Notes: generated by a model not told the origin, from the sequence alone. DNA of 64,000 nucleotides from Lentzea jiangxiensis (GCF_900104175.1 NZ_FNIX01000001.1:434001-498000), one strand, 5' to 3'. Positions 33,314 through 42,331 are shown, counted from the first letter of the stretch. Numbers and translations: made by a program.

Positions 33314-35605
33314 TCAACTCCGCGGCGGTGCGCAGTCCGGCCACCCGATGATGCCGCCGATCAGCCTTGGGACCAGACCGGACGGCGGCTCGCACGGCTC
33401 GGGCCTCGGCGTCGGGGGCGTCGACGGCGGAGTGGACGGCGGCGGAGTGGACGGCGGCGGCGTCGGGGTGGGCTCGACCGGCAGCGACGGCAGCGTCGGG
33501 ACCACCGGTGCCGAGGGCTCGGCCGGGTCGACCGGCACCGCCGGTGACTCCGGAGCCTTCGGCTCGGTGGGCTTCGCCGGCCTGGCGGGCCCGGTCGGCC
33601 GCGTGGGCTGCGTGGGTTGCGTGGTTGTCGGCGGGACCGTGGTCGACGTCGGCGGCTCCGGCTCCTCTTCGACCGGCGGGTGCCACGGCCAGCCCTTCAC
33701 CGGCACGGTGACGGACTTCGCCGCGTTGCCCAGCGATGCCCTGACGGTGATCTCGCCGCCCCGGTGCGGCCGCCCGAACGCCCACAGCGACATCCGGAAC
33801 TTGCCGCCCTTGTCGAGGTCGGCGACGCAGCGGATCGAGTTCTTGTCCGTGCGACGGCATTCGGGGTACGCGGTGAAGAGCACGACGTTCTCCGACGACG
33901 TCACGTCGAGCTTCAGCGTGCCGGCGCGCGGGCCCTTGTTGCGGACCTGCACGTCCACGCGCGGGTCCCAGTGGATCTGCTGCCACGTCGACACGGTGAG
34001 GTCGATGTCGTCGTTCACCGGCGGCACGTCGACCGCGACGCTGACGTTGACCGAGATCGACGCGCCCGCGCTGATGGTGCCCGTGATCGTGCCGGGAACG
34101 GCGGAGTCGGTCGCGCGCAGCCGGAACAGGAACGTGGCCTGGCCGCCGGGCGCTATGCCCCGCGGGGTCGCGCACGTGATCACGCCGGTGCCGGCCGGGC
34201 AGGTGACGTTCTGCTCGGCCGAGGCGTCCGGCTGCAGCACCCTGGCGGTGAACGACGAGGCCCCGCCGGTCGAGACCACGCCCGGCGGCAGGTTCAGCAC
34301 CATGCTCGCGGGCGGTGCCGCGGTGCCGCCCGTGTTCCGGACGGTGATCGGGAAGTCCTTGGGGTCCTCGCCCGGCGTCAGCGCGTACCCGCTCGGCGTC
34401 GTCGGCGTGAGCGACGGCGGAGCGGGTTCGGGCTCCGGCTCCGGCTCCGGCTCGGGCTCGGGTGCGGGCTCGGGAGCCGGCTCCGGCGCGGGCGCGGGAG
34501 CGGGAGGAGCCGGTGGTGGTGGCTCCGGCGAGGGCTCCTGGGCCGCGGCCGGTGGCGGTGCCGGCGTCGGAGCAGGAGGAACGGGTGCCGGCGGCACCGG
34601 CCGCTGGGGCTGGACCTGGGTCTGCGCCGGGGACGTGGGGATGGCCTGGACGACGGGAACCTGCTGCTCACCGCCGCTCGCGGCCAGCGCGATCGCCACG
34701 GCGGCGGCGACCGCGGCGGCGGAGCCGCCGACGGTGACGAGCTGGCGGGGGATCGCGGCACCGGCCGCGCCCGCGCCACCCGTGGCCGCTCCGGCGCCGA
34801 CGGCGGCCGTGGTCGTGCCGGCCGCCACCAGGTACGTCGTGGCGCCGATGCCCAGCACCAGCGGGGCGACGAAGATCCGCAGCGCGCCGTTGACGTCCGC
34901 GAGCTCGGCGGCGAGCGCCCGGCACCGGCCGCACTCGTCGAGGTGCGTCTCGACCTGGGTCGCCTCGCGCTTGGACAGGCCCCCGCGGGTCCAGGCGCCG
35001 AGCCGGTCGACCGTCGCCCGGCAGCGTTCGGCGTCGGTCTCGGTCAGGTGCATCTGCAGGTACTGCTGCTTGAGGCCCTCACGGGCGCGGTACGCGAGCG
35101 CGGACACGCCGTTGGCCGTCATCCCGAGCAGCGGGGCGACCTCGGCGGGCGACTGGCCCTCGATCTCGGTGTGCCACAGCACCATCTGCCAGCGCTCCGG
35201 CAGGGCCGCGAACGCGCGGGCGGCCAGCGACCGCTCCAGACCGGCGACGGCCGTGTCCCTGAACGCGACCGGCGGCGCGACGTCGGTCATGTCCTCGGTG
35301 AGGGCGACCTTCCTGTCGCGGCGGGTCTTGTCGTACGCGGTGTGGCGCAGGGCCGTGAGCAGGTAGGCGCGGAAGGCCGAGTCGGGGCCGCGGCCGGCGC
35401 GGAGCGTGTCCAGCACCTTCGCGAACGCCTCGGACACGAGGTCGTCGGCCTCGGCCTGCGACCGGGCCAGCTGGCGGGCGAGGTTGTAGGCCGCCGAGAC
35501 GTGGCGTTCGTACAGCTGGCCGTAGGCGTCGATGGTGCCGCCGCGCACGGACTCGATGAGTTCCGCGTCGCTGGGCCCCTGGACGTCCGCAGGAACGATC
35601 GCCAC
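33314..35605 (-). CDS. ECF sigma factor fused to zinc-finger anti-sigma-like domain, membrane segments and extracytoplasmic-type domains
   Basis: 763 residues. Region sigma-2 about 25-97 (EADDLVSEAFAKVLDTL), sigma-4 about 133-185 (LPERWQMVLWHTEIEGQSPA, GMTANGVSALAYRAREGL). Residues 195-230 hold a ZAS-type anti-sigma motif, HLDECGRC (H-x3-C-x2-C). Hydrophobic segments at about 243-263 and 291-310, a Pro/Glu linker 317-398, then CARDB/DUF11-like beta domains (VRNTGGTAAPP; VQVRNKGPRAG) to about 615 and a Pro/Thr tail. ECF groups with such C-terminal extensions are known (for example ECF52/53). Likely a membrane-tethered sigma factor released or exposed by an outside signal. With two membrane passes the C terminus would be inside; topology is open. 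Confidence 0.9.
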   Translation of the reverse strand: MAIVPADVQGPSDAELIESVRGGTIDAYGQLYERHVSAAYNLARQLARSQAEADDLVSEAFAKVLDTLRAGRGPDSAFRAYLLTALRHTAYDKTRRDRKVALTEDMTDVAPPVAFRDTAVAGLERSLAARAFAALPERWQMVLWHTEIEGQSPAEVAPLLGMTANGVSALAYRAREGLKQQYLQMHLTETDAERCRATVDRLGAWTRGGLSKREATQVETHLDECGRCRALAAELADVNGALRIFVAPLVLGIGATTYLVAAGTTTAAVGAGAATGGAGAAGAAIPRQLVTVGGSAAAVAAAVAIALAASGGEQQVPVVQAIPTSPAQTQVQPQRPVPPAPVPPAPTPAPPPAAAQEPSPEPPPPAPPAPAPAPEPAPEPAPEPEPEPEPEPEPAPPSLTPTTPSGYALTPGEDPKDFPITVRNTGGTAAPPASMVLNLPPGVVSTGGASSFTARVLQPDASAEQNVTCPAGTGVITCATPRGIAPGGQATFLFRLRATDSAVPGTITGTISAGASISVNVSVAVDVPPVNDDIDLTVSTWQQIHWDPRVDVQVRNKGPRAGTLKLDVTSSENVVLFTAYPECRRTDKNSIRCVADLDKGGKFRMSLWAFGRPHRGGEITVRASLGNAAKSVTVPVKGWPWHPPVEEEPEPPTSTTVPPTTTQPTQPTRPTGPARPAKPTEPKAPESPAVPVDPAEPSAPVVPTLPSLPVEPTPTPPPSTPPPSTPPSTPPTPRPEPCEPPSGLVPRLIGGIIGWPDCAPPRS
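34427..34504 (-). repeat. Hexanucleotide repeat coding a Pro-Glu linker
   Basis: GGCTCC / GGCTCG hexamers repeat many times on the plus strand (clearest at 34431-34460), encoding the alternating Pro-Glu stretch of the sigma-factor fusion. Such tandem hexamers are prone to in-frame length change and would alter linker length without breaking the frame. Confidence 0.7.
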
Positions 35606-35746
35606 AGTCTTCGTTTCCCTCCTCGTGGCGCTCAGTGTGACTTACGGCGCGTCGCGCAGTCATCTCAATCCCCCGCGCGGGTTGCGTCACGAACGGGCGA
35701 CGGGCGCGTCTCCCACCTGGAATCGGGTGAGCTGAGAGGAGACCGG

Positions 35747-36514
35747 GTGGGTGTCGCACAAGCGGAACGCCTCCTGAAGTCGAGGTGGCGCACCGCCACC
35801 ATGGCCGCAGGCTGGGCTTTCCCCGCGGACTGGCCGCTGGCCGAGGTCGACGACGTGTGCGCGGCGGTGCTGGAGGGCGCCGACCCCGGCGACGTGCTGG
35901 CCCGCCTGGGCCGGGCGAGGGCCGAGGCCGGAGCGGACCTCGGCGAGACGTTGGTCGACCTCGCCGCGCTGCACGCCGTGCTGACCGACCCGTCGCACGT
36001 CGGGGCACCGGACGTCGACGCGCTCCCTTCGGGGATGCTGCGGATGACGGCGCTGGGCTGGGCGGACGTCGTGACGAGGCAGGCGGGCGACTGCGCGGCC
36101 GAGAACCCGCTGACCGGGCTCGCGACCGCCGCCTACCTGCGGACGCGCCTCGGCGAGGTGTACCGGGAGACACCGGTCGCGCCGCTGGACTACGTGCTCG
36201 TGCTGCTGCGCCTCGACGTGCACCGCGCCTCCGGCTGGTCGCGCGTCGTGGCCATGACCCTCGTGTCCGACGCGCTGCGCACCGTCTTCGACAGCGGGGA
36301 GACGTTGGCGACCCTCGGGCCGAGCGTGGCCGCGGTGCTCGTTCGTCGTGACGAACTGCTCTCGCGCAAGGTGTCGAACCTCCGGGTGCTGGCGGCCGAC
36401 CGCCTCGCCGACGACCCGAACGTCCGGCCGGCCGGACCCGCGAAGGTCTGGATCGAACGCCTTCCGGACTCGCACACCGAGGCGTGTGCGCTGCTCACCT
36501 CACTTGGGCGCTGA
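35747..36514 (+). CDS. Degenerate GGDEF-like domain protein
   Basis: 255 residues from GTG 35747, with GAGAGGAG upstream. The N half is helical (WPLAEVDDVCAAVLEGADPG). At about residue 119 ENPLTGLATAAYLRTRLGEV matches the opening of a GGDEF domain (DPLTGLxNRxxL), and LDYVLVLLRLDVHR fits its next strand. The GG(D/E)EF active-site loop is absent, so diguanylate cyclase activity is unlikely. It is divergent from the sigma-factor fusion across 141 bp. Role unknown; a regulatory or scaffold role is a guess. Confidence 0.72.
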   Translation: MGVAQAERLLKSRWRTATMAAGWAFPADWPLAEVDDVCAAVLEGADPGDVLARLGRARAEAGADLGETLVDLAALHAVLTDPSHVGAPDVDALPSGMLRMTALGWADVVTRQAGDCAAENPLTGLATAAYLRTRLGEVYRETPVAPLDYVLVLLRLDVHRASGWSRVVAMTLVSDALRTVFDSGETLATLGPSVAAVLVRRDELLSRKVSNLRVLAADRLADDPNVRPAGPAKVWIERLPDSHTEACALLTSLGR

Positions 36515-36589
36515 TTTCCCCTGTCCCGCGCCCAGGGGTTCTCCCCGAGTCCCCGCCGGGCCGCTTCCCCACGCTCCTGGAAGTGTTCT

Positions 36590-36613
36590 ATTGTGCTAGT
36601 TCACTAGAACAAT
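36590..36613. promoter_or_regulatory. Palindromic operator of the YtrA-type GntR regulator
   Basis: 24-bp inverted repeat, ATTGTGCTAGTT / CACTAGAACAAT; 10 of 12 base pairs are symmetric. It sits 12 bp before the GTG of the GntR gene. A CTAGTTCACTAG-like core in front of a YtrA-type operon suggests autoregulation. Confidence 0.75.
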
Positions 36614-36625
36614 CTGGGAGCGTGC

Positions 36626-37006
36626 GTGGTCGAGTTCCACGTTGACCGCGGCAGCGGCTTTCCCGCGTACCTGCAGCTCGGGCAGCAGGTCAGGGAGGCG
36701 CTGAGGCTGGGCTGGCTGAAGCCGGGCGACCGGCTGCCGACGGTTCGCGACGTCGTCGCCACGAGCGGCGTGAACGCGAACACCGTGCTCAAGGCCTACC
36801 GCGAGCTGGAGCTCGCGGGCCTCGTCGAGGCACGTCAGGGCTCCGGCACCTTCGTCAAGGCGTCCCTGGGGTCCGCCGCCCCCGAAGACCTGGGCCCGCT
36901 GCGCGAGAGCCTCGCCGGGTGGGTCGCGGAGGCACGCTCCGCCGGGTTGGAGGACGAGGACATCTACGCGCTGCTGCGCGAGGTGCTGAGTGGGGGAGCG
37001 CAATGA
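36626..37006 (+). CDS. GntR-family transcriptional regulator, YtrA subfamily
   Basis: 126 residues. Winged helix at about 10-75: PAYLQLGQQVREALRLGWLK, then GDRLPTVRDVVATSGVNANT and ELELAGLVEARQGSGTFV. The C-terminal tail is only about 45 residues, typical of YtrA-type regulators, which lack a large ligand domain and control adjacent ABC exporters. GTG 36626; its stop overlaps the ATP-binding gene start (ATGA). A palindrome just upstream is its likely operator. Confidence 0.93.
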   Translation: MVEFHVDRGSGFPAYLQLGQQVREALRLGWLKPGDRLPTVRDVVATSGVNANTVLKAYRELELAGLVEARQGSGTFVKASLGSAAPEDLGPLRESLAGWVAEARSAGLEDEDIYALLREVLSGGAQ

Positions 37007-37797
37007 GCGTGGTCGCGGCCGGGCTGTCGAAGTGGGCGGTCCGCAACGTCTCGTTCGAGCTGCCGCCGGGAAGCGTCACGGCGGTGGTGGGGGCCAACGG
37101 CTCCGGCAAGTCGACGCTGCTGAACGTGCTGGCCGGGCACCTGCGGCCGGAGTCGGGGCACACCTCGACCGCGGGCAGGGTGGCCCACGTGCCGCAGCAC
37201 AAGCCGATGTACCGCAGCTTCAAGGTCGCGGACGTGCTGGAGTTCGGGCGTCGCATGAACGACGTCTGGGACCACCGGCGCGCCGACGAGTGGCTCACCA
37301 GGTTCAAGGTCCCGCGCAAGCTCCAGGCGGAGGACCTGTCCGGCGGCCAGCGCACGCACGTGACGCTCGCGCTGGCGCTGGGCTCGCGCCCGGACGTGCT
37401 GCTGCTGGACGAACCGCTGTCCGAACTGGACCCGCTCGCGCGCCGCAAGGTCATGCGCGAGCTGCTGACCGAGGTCAGCGACAACGGCACGACGCTCGTC
37501 TTCTCCACGCACGTCGTCGCGGAGATCAGCGGCGTCGCCGACCGGCTGCTCCTGCTGTCCGGCGGGAAGGTGCTGATCGACGGGGACACCGACGAGCTGC
37601 TCGAAGAGCACGTTCTCTACACAGGCCCGCACGCCTCGAAATCACCCGTGGAGGGACCTGTGGTCCTCGCGAAGCACGGTCAGTCGCAGTCGTCGTTCCT
37701 CGTGCGCTCCGGCGGCACGCCGATCGACGAGCCGTGGACCGCGCGGTTCGTGACGCTGGAGGAGCTCGTCGTGGCACACCTGGAGCGTGCGGCATGA
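37003..37797 (+). CDS. ABC transporter ATP-binding protein
   Basis: 264 residues. Walker [14 protein letters not shown]-loop VPQHKPMY, signature [13 protein letters not shown], Walker [13 protein letters not shown], switch His in [10 protein letters not shown]. The last 50 residues form a short extra domain. ATG 37003 overlaps the GntR stop and the permease ATG overlaps its stop, so three genes form one unit. It drives the permease encoded next; the substrate (antibiotic, peptide or lipid) is unknown. Confidence 0.94.
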   Translation: MSVVAAGLSKWAVRNVSFELPPGSVTAVVGANGSGKSTLLNVLAGHLRPESGHTSTAGRVAHVPQHKPMYRSFKVADVLEFGRRMNDVWDHRRADEWLTRFKVPRKLQAEDLSGGQRTHVTLALALGSRPDVLLLDEPLSELDPLARRKVMRELLTEVSDNGTTLVFSTHVVAEISGVADRLLLLSGGKVLIDGDTDELLEEHVLYTGPHASKSPVEGPVVLAKHGQSQSSFLVRSGGTPIDEPWTARFVTLEELVVAHLERAA

Positions 37798-38753
37798 GGC
37801 TCGAGTCGCTCGCCTGGCTGACCTGGCGCCAGCACCGCTGGTCCATCGCCGGGGTCTCGGCGTTCGCGCTGCTCGCCACCGCCGCCCTGCTCTCGACGGA
37901 GACCGGCCAGGCGGGTTCGCTGCTGATGGCCGGCTTCTACGGCCTCATGGCGCAGCTCGTGTTCGGTGGCGTGGTCGGCGTCTTCTGGGGTGCGCCGCTG
38001 ATCGCCCGCGAGCTCGAGGAACGCACCTACTTCGTCGCGTGGGGACAGGACGTCACCCCGGTGGAGTGGTTGCGCGGCAAGGCTCTCGTACTCGGCGCGC
38101 TGGCCGTCGCGCTGGGTGCGCTGGTCGGGGCCGGCAACGGCATCGGCGGCCGGGAGTGGGCGTGGGCGGGTTTCGAGTCGTCCCCGCTGGTGCAGGCCGG
38201 CTACGCGGCCCTCGGGTTCGCGCTCGGAGTGCTGATCGGCCTGCTGTCCCGGCACGTGGTGACGGCGATGGCCGCGACGCTGGTGGGTTTCACGGTCCTC
38301 CGCGTGCTCTTGGCCGTGTACGTGCGGGACCACTACCTGCCTCCGAAGCGGTTGATCGCCACCTGGGGGGAGACCGCGACGCCGCCCGGCGGCAGCGTCG
38401 AGCTCGGCAGCGGCTTCGTCGGTGCCGACGCGGAACCCGTGTCCGTGGCGGAGGCGTGCCTGGGGGTCAACGCGGACACCTGCATGCGCGGCAAGAAGTT
38501 CGCGATAGGCACGTACGTCGACTACCAGCCGGTCGACCGGATCGGGCTGTTCCAGTTCTTCGAGTTCGGCGTCTGCGCGCTGCTCGCCGCCGGTCTCCTC
38601 GTGCTGGCGTTCCGGGTGCTGCGCCGCGGCGGAACCTGGAAGCCCTCCCGTTCGCGCCGCCGCATCACGCCCGAGGCTTCAGTCGTGGTGCTCACCGAGT
38701 CCGCCGCGGACGGGGAGGACGCGCAGAAGGCCACCACGACCAAGGCCGACTGA
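37794..38753 (+). CDS. ABC transporter permease (ABC-2-like)
   Basis: 319 residues. About six hydrophobic helices: the first at 18-33, then [73 protein letters not shown] and a last helix near [32 protein letters not shown] lies at the cytoplasmic coupling position. A loop of about 70 residues with two Cys faces outside. It ends with a basic, then acidic tail. Starts at ATGA overlap with the ATPase gene. Confidence 0.88.
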   Translation: MRLESLAWLTWRQHRWSIAGVSAFALLATAALLSTETGQAGSLLMAGFYGLMAQLVFGGVVGVFWGAPLIARELEERTYFVAWGQDVTPVEWLRGKALVLGALAVALGALVGAGNGIGGREWAWAGFESSPLVQAGYAALGFALGVLIGLLSRHVVTAMAATLVGFTVLRVLLAVYVRDHYLPPKRLIATWGETATPPGGSVELGSGFVGADAEPVSVAEACLGVNADTCMRGKKFAIGTYVDYQPVDRIGLFQFFEFGVCALLAAGLLVLAFRVLRRGGTWKPSRSRRRITPEASVVVLTESAADGEDAQKATTTKAD

Positions 38754-38762
38754 AGCCGCAGG

Positions 38763-38768
38763 TAGAAT
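38763..38768 (+). promoter_or_regulatory. -10 box (TAGAAT) before purK
   Basis: TAGAAT ends 9 nt before the GTG of purK, just after the permease stop, giving purK-purE their own likely leaderless or near-leaderless promoter. Confidence 0.55.
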
Positions 38769-38777
38769 GCCTGAACC

Positions 38778-39974
38778 GTGGACTCTCGCACCCGTCTCCC
38801 CGTCGTCGGAATGATCGGCGGCGGCCAGCTCGCCCGCATGACGCACCAGGCCGCGATCCCGCTCGGGCAGTCGCTGCGCGTGCTCGCCGTCTCCGAGAAC
38901 GACCCCGCCGCGCTCGTCGCGCGGGACGTGGTGCTCGGCACGCACACCGACCTGGACGCGTTGCGCGCGTTCTCGAAGGGCTGCGAGGTCGTCACGTTCG
39001 ACCACGAGCACGTGCCCGGCGAGCACCTGCGCGCGCTCGTGGCCGAGGGCGTGAAGGTGCACCCCGGTCCGGACGCGCTGCAGTACGCGCAGGACAAGCT
39101 GAAGATGCGCGTGCGGCTCGCGGAGCTGGGGTTGCCGGTGCCGCCGTTCGCCGAGGTCCACGACGTCCGCGACGTGCTGAAGTTCGGCGCCGAGCACGGC
39201 TGGCCCTGCGTGCTGAAGGCGGTCCGCGGCGGCTACGACGGCCGTGGCGTGTGGATGCTGAACACCCCGCAGAGCGCCGAGCGGGTCGTTCCCGAGCTGC
39301 TCGAGGCCGGGACGCCGCTGATGGTCGAGCAGTGCGTGCCGATGCGCCGCGAGCTGGCCGCCGTCGTGGCGCGCTCGCCGTTCGGCCAGGGCGCGGCGTG
39401 GCCGGTCGTCGAGACCGTGCAGTCCGACGGCATCTGCGTCGAGGTCCTCGCGCCCGCGCCGGCGCTGGAGGGCGACGAGGCCCAGGCGCTCGCGCTGAAG
39501 GTCGCCGACGCGCTGGGCGTCGTCGGCGTGCTGGCCGTCGAGCTGTTCGAGACCGCCGGCGGCGTGGTCGTCAACGAGCTCGCGATGCGCCCCCACAACT
39601 CCGGCCACTGGTCGATCGAGGGCGCCCGCACCTCGCAGTTCGAGCAGCACCTGCGCGCCGTCCTCGACTACCCGCTGGGCCGCACCGACCTGATGGCGCC
39701 GGCCGTCGTGATGGCGAACGTCCTCGGCGCCTCCGAGCCGCCCGCGATGGGCCCGGACGAGCGCGTGCACCACCTGTTCGCCCGGTTCCCGGACGCGCAC
39801 GTGCACCTCTACGGCAAGGAGGAACGGCCGGGCCGCAAGGTCGGCCACGTGACGTTCCTCGGCAACGACATGGCCGACGTCCGCCACCGCGCCCGCCTGG
39901 CCGCGGACTGGCTCTCCACGGGCGTCTGGTCCGACGGGTACGACATCCACGGCGAAGAGCGGAGCGCGGAGTGA
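38778..39974 (+). CDS. purK: N5-carboxyaminoimidazole ribonucleotide synthase PurK
   Basis: 398 residues, ATP-grasp enzyme of purine synthesis that makes N5-CAIR from AIR, bicarbonate and ATP. Seen: [13 protein letters not shown] at the N terminus, [28 protein letters not shown] (ATP loop), [25 protein letters not shown] (split metal and ATP ligands). GTG start is placed by the conserved first strand. The purE start overlaps its stop (GTGA), so product and next enzyme are coupled. Confidence 0.96.
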   Translation: MDSRTRLPVVGMIGGGQLARMTHQAAIPLGQSLRVLAVSENDPAALVARDVVLGTHTDLDALRAFSKGCEVVTFDHEHVPGEHLRALVAEGVKVHPGPDALQYAQDKLKMRVRLAELGLPVPPFAEVHDVRDVLKFGAEHGWPCVLKAVRGGYDGRGVWMLNTPQSAERVVPELLEAGTPLMVEQCVPMRRELAAVVARSPFGQGAAWPVVETVQSDGICVEVLAPAPALEGDEAQALALKVADALGVVGVLAVELFETAGGVVVNELAMRPHNSGHWSIEGARTSQFEQHLRAVLDYPLGRTDLMAPAVVMANVLGASEPPAMGPDERVHHLFARFPDAHVHLYGKEERPGRKVGHVTFLGNDMADVRHRARLAADWLSTGVWSDGYDIHGEERSAE

Positions 39975-40459
39975 CTCAGGTTGGCGTGATCATGGGCAGT
40001 GACTCGGACTGGCCGGTGATGAAGGCGGCCACCGAGGCCCTCGCCGAGTTCGACGTGCCGTTCGAAGTGAGCGTCGTCTCCGCCCACCGCACCCCGCAGC
40101 GCATGCTCGACTACGCGAGCTCGGCCGCGGACCGCGGTCTGCGCGTGATCATCGCGGGTGCCGGCGGTGCCGCCCACCTCCCCGGCATGGTCGCCTCGGC
40201 CACCGTGCTCCCGGTGATCGGCGTCCCCGTGCCGCTGAAGTACCTCGACGGCATGGACTCGCTGCTCTCGATCGTGCAGATGCCCGCGGGCGTCCCGGTG
40301 GCGACGGTGTCCGTGGGCGGCGCCCGCAACGCGGGCCTGCTGGCCGTCCGGATGCTGGCTTCCTCCGACGTGGCCCTGCAGGAGCGCATGGCCCGCTTCC
40401 AGGCGGAACTCGAGCAGCTCGTACTAGACAAGGACGCGGCTCTGCAGAAGTCCCTCTGA
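39971..40459 (+). CDS. purE: N5-carboxyaminoimidazole ribonucleotide mutase PurE
   Basis: 162 residues, class I PurE that converts N5-CAIR to CAIR. Motifs: [23 protein letters not shown] (catalytic His), [13 protein letters not shown] and [18 protein letters not shown] 39971 overlaps the purK stop. Same purK-purE-fadE25 order as in mycobacteria. Confidence 0.96.
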   Translation: MTQVGVIMGSDSDWPVMKAATEALAEFDVPFEVSVVSAHRTPQRMLDYASSAADRGLRVIIAGAGGAAHLPGMVASATVLPVIGVPVPLKYLDGMDSLLSIVQMPAGVPVATVSVGGARNAGLLAVRMLASSDVALQERMARFQAELEQLVLDKDAALQKSL

Positions 40460-40473
40460 GTGCTGAACAGCAC
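40460..40473. promoter_or_regulatory. Short perfect palindrome between purE and fadE25
   Basis: GTGCTGAACAGCAC starts at the base after the purE stop. It could be a weak terminator hairpin or a small operator for the downstream gene; nothing else supports either choice. Confidence 0.4.
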
Positions 40474-40537
40474 AGCAGCGCTCGACGTGAACGGGCGCTA
40501 ACATCGTGCCGAGCACTCGCTACTGGGAGGTAACAAG

Positions 40538-41701
40538 GTGAACCCGAGCTTCGGCACCTATCAGCTCGCCGAGGAGCACGAGGCGCTGCGAGAGGCCGTC
40601 CGCTCGCTCGCCGAGAAGGAGATCAAGCCGTACGCGGCCGAGGTCGACGAGAACGAGCGCTTCCCGGTAGAGGCCCACAACGCCCTGGTGAAGGCGGGCT
40701 TCGCGGCCGTCCACGTCCCCGAGTCCTACGACGGCCAGGGCGCCGACTCCGTCGCCACCTGCATCGTCATCGAGGAAGTCGCCCGCGTCTGCGCCTCGTC
40801 CTCGCTGATCCCGGCCGTGAACAAGCTCGGCACGATGCCGATCCTGCTCTCGGCCTCCGAAGAGCTGAAGCAGCTCGTCATGCCGTCCATCGCCTCGGGC
40901 GAGGCCATGGCCTCCTACGCCCTGTCCGAGCGCGAGGCGGGCTCCGACACGGCGTCGATGCGCACGCGCGCGGTGCTGGACGGCGACCACTGGGTGCTCA
41001 ACGGCACCAAGTGCTGGATCACCAACGCCGGCGAGTCCACCTGGTACACCGTCATGGCCGTGACGGACCCCAACGCCGCGAAGAAGTCCGCCGGCATCTC
41101 GGCGTTCGTCGTGCACAAGGACGACCCCGGCTTCTCGGTGGGCCCGAAGGAGCGCAAGCTCGGCATCAAGGGCTCGCCGACCCGCGAGATCTACTTCGAG
41201 AACTGCACGATCCCGGCCAACCGGATCATCGGTGAGCCGGGGACGGGTCTGAAGACCGCTTTGAAGACGTTGGACCACACGCGTCCGACGATCGGTGCCC
41301 AGGCCCTCGGCATCGCGCAGGGCGCGCTTGAGGCCGCGGTCGCGTACGTCAAGGACCGCAAGCAGTTCGGCAAGTCCATCTCGGACTTCCAGGGCGTGCA
41401 GTTCATGCTCGCCGACATGGCCATGAAGATCGAGGCCGCCCGCCACATGGTCTACGTCGCGGCCGCCAAGGCCGAGCGGGGCGAGGCGAACATCGGCTTC
41501 ATCACCGCCGCCGCCAAGTGCTTCGCGTCGGACGTCGCCATGGAGGTCACGACCGACGCCGTGCAACTGTTCGGCGGGGCCGGGTACACGCGCGACTTCC
41601 CGGTGGAGCGGATGATGCGCGACGCGAAGATCACGCAGATCTACGAGGGCACGAACCAGATCCAGCGCGTCGTGATGTCGCGCGCCGTCCTGAACGGCTG
41701 A
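40538..41701 (+). CDS. fadE25: Acyl-CoA dehydrogenase (FadE25-like)
   Basis: 387 residues, FAD enzyme of beta-oxidation or branched-chain acyl-CoA breakdown. Seen: YALSEREAGSDTASM and CWITNAGESTWYTVMAVTD (FAD/acyl-CoA signatures 1), RKQFGKSISDFQGVQFMLADM, QLFGGAGYTRDFPVERMMRDAKI with signature 2 and catalytic-region YEGTNQIQR at the C terminus. GTG 40538 has a strong GGAGGT. Located behind purE as in M. tuberculosis. Its last 71 bp overlap the convergent gene on the minus strand. Confidence 0.95.
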   Translation: MNPSFGTYQLAEEHEALREAVRSLAEKEIKPYAAEVDENERFPVEAHNALVKAGFAAVHVPESYDGQGADSVATCIVIEEVARVCASSSLIPAVNKLGTMPILLSASEELKQLVMPSIASGEAMASYALSEREAGSDTASMRTRAVLDGDHWVLNGTKCWITNAGESTWYTVMAVTDPNAAKKSAGISAFVVHKDDPGFSVGPKERKLGIKGSPTREIYFENCTIPANRIIGEPGTGLKTALKTLDHTRPTIGAQALGIAQGALEAAVAYVKDRKQFGKSISDFQGVQFMLADMAMKIEAARHMVYVAAAKAERGEANIGFITAAAKCFASDVAMEVTTDAVQLFGGAGYTRDFPVERMMRDAKITQIYEGTNQIQRVVMSRAVLNG

Positions 41702-42329
41702 CATCTCCCGTCGTCGTCCCGCTCACCTCGTCGAGCGGGACGACAACGCACCCGCGCAACTCACGGATCAGCGCGGAAGCGAGAACCCTGCGCACCGCAG
41801 GATCGCCGTAGGTGAAGTTCCCGGCGTCGGCAGCCACCGGCGCCAGCACGCTCTGCGCGTAGAGCACACCTCGAACGCCGACGACCGGGCAGTCCTTCAC
41901 GCGGACTGCCACGGCTCCGCGGTGCAGCGCAGGGCACATCCGAGTCGCGACGGGTACGCACGGCGAGCAGATCGGCGGCTCGACCGAAGCCATCCCGTCC
42001 GGCCATTGTGGCCAGTCGTCGCGGTGGTCCCGGCACAACCACAGAACTCCGTCGTCGTTCTGATCCGCAGGTCCGCCACAGACCTGGCACAGCAGCAGTT
42101 CCATCGCACGCCGTTGCCGCCGCGGGTGCAGCCTGGCGAACTCGGGCTGTCCGACGTGACGTCGCAACGAGGTTTGCCGCCACAGCACGCCCAGTCGGTC
42201 GCGGTCGCTCACCAACTCGCTGGCGTACCCGATGCTGTGGTCGGGCCGCTCCACGAGCACGCAGGGCAGATCCTGTTCGGCGCTCCACGCGGTGACGTAC
42301 GGCGCGACGATCTTCGACATCCCAGCCAT
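41631..42329 (-). CDS. Hypothetical Cys/His-rich protein under probable GntR control
   Basis: 232 residues from ATG 42329 (ATG 42320 is also possible). A central zinc-ribbon-like set, LLLCQVCGGPADQ and LWLCRDHRDDWP, is followed by PPICSPCVPVATRMCPAL. These Cys/His spacings suggest a metal site. The C-terminal part (GVLYAQSVLAPVA, FTYGDPAVRRVLASALIREL) is not recognised; the final 30 residues are Arg/Ser-rich and overlap the 3' end of fadE25. Two TTCTATATAGAA palindromes lie just upstream, one over its -10 box. No function assigned. Confidence 0.7.
   Translation of the reverse strand: MAGMSKIVAPYVTAWSAEQDLPCVLVERPDHSIGYASELVSDRDRLGVLWRQTSLRRHVGQPEFARLHPRRQRRAMELLLCQVCGGPADQNDDGVLWLCRDHRDDWPQWPDGMASVEPPICSPCVPVATRMCPALHRGAVAVRVKDCPVVGVRGVLYAQSVLAPVAADAGNFTYGDPAVRRVLASALIRELRGCVVVPLDEVSGTTTGDVSRSGRRATSRRAGSGSCPRRSA
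41710..41741 (+). terminator. Hairpin terminator of fadE25, inside the convergent gene
   Basis: 12-bp perfect stem, GTCGTCCCGCTC (41710-41721) with GAGCGGGACGAC (41730-41741), 8-nt loop, 8 bp after the fadE25 stop. It lies within the 3' coding part of the minus-strand gene. Confidence 0.8.
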
Positions 42330-42331
42330 CC

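Noticed and set aside
33617..36514. A 965-codon plus-strand frame
   Set aside because: Only the part from GTG 35747 has protein character; the upstream part is antisense to the sigma-factor fusion.
35747..36514. Active diguanylate cyclase
   Set aside because: No GG(D/E)EF loop in the frame.
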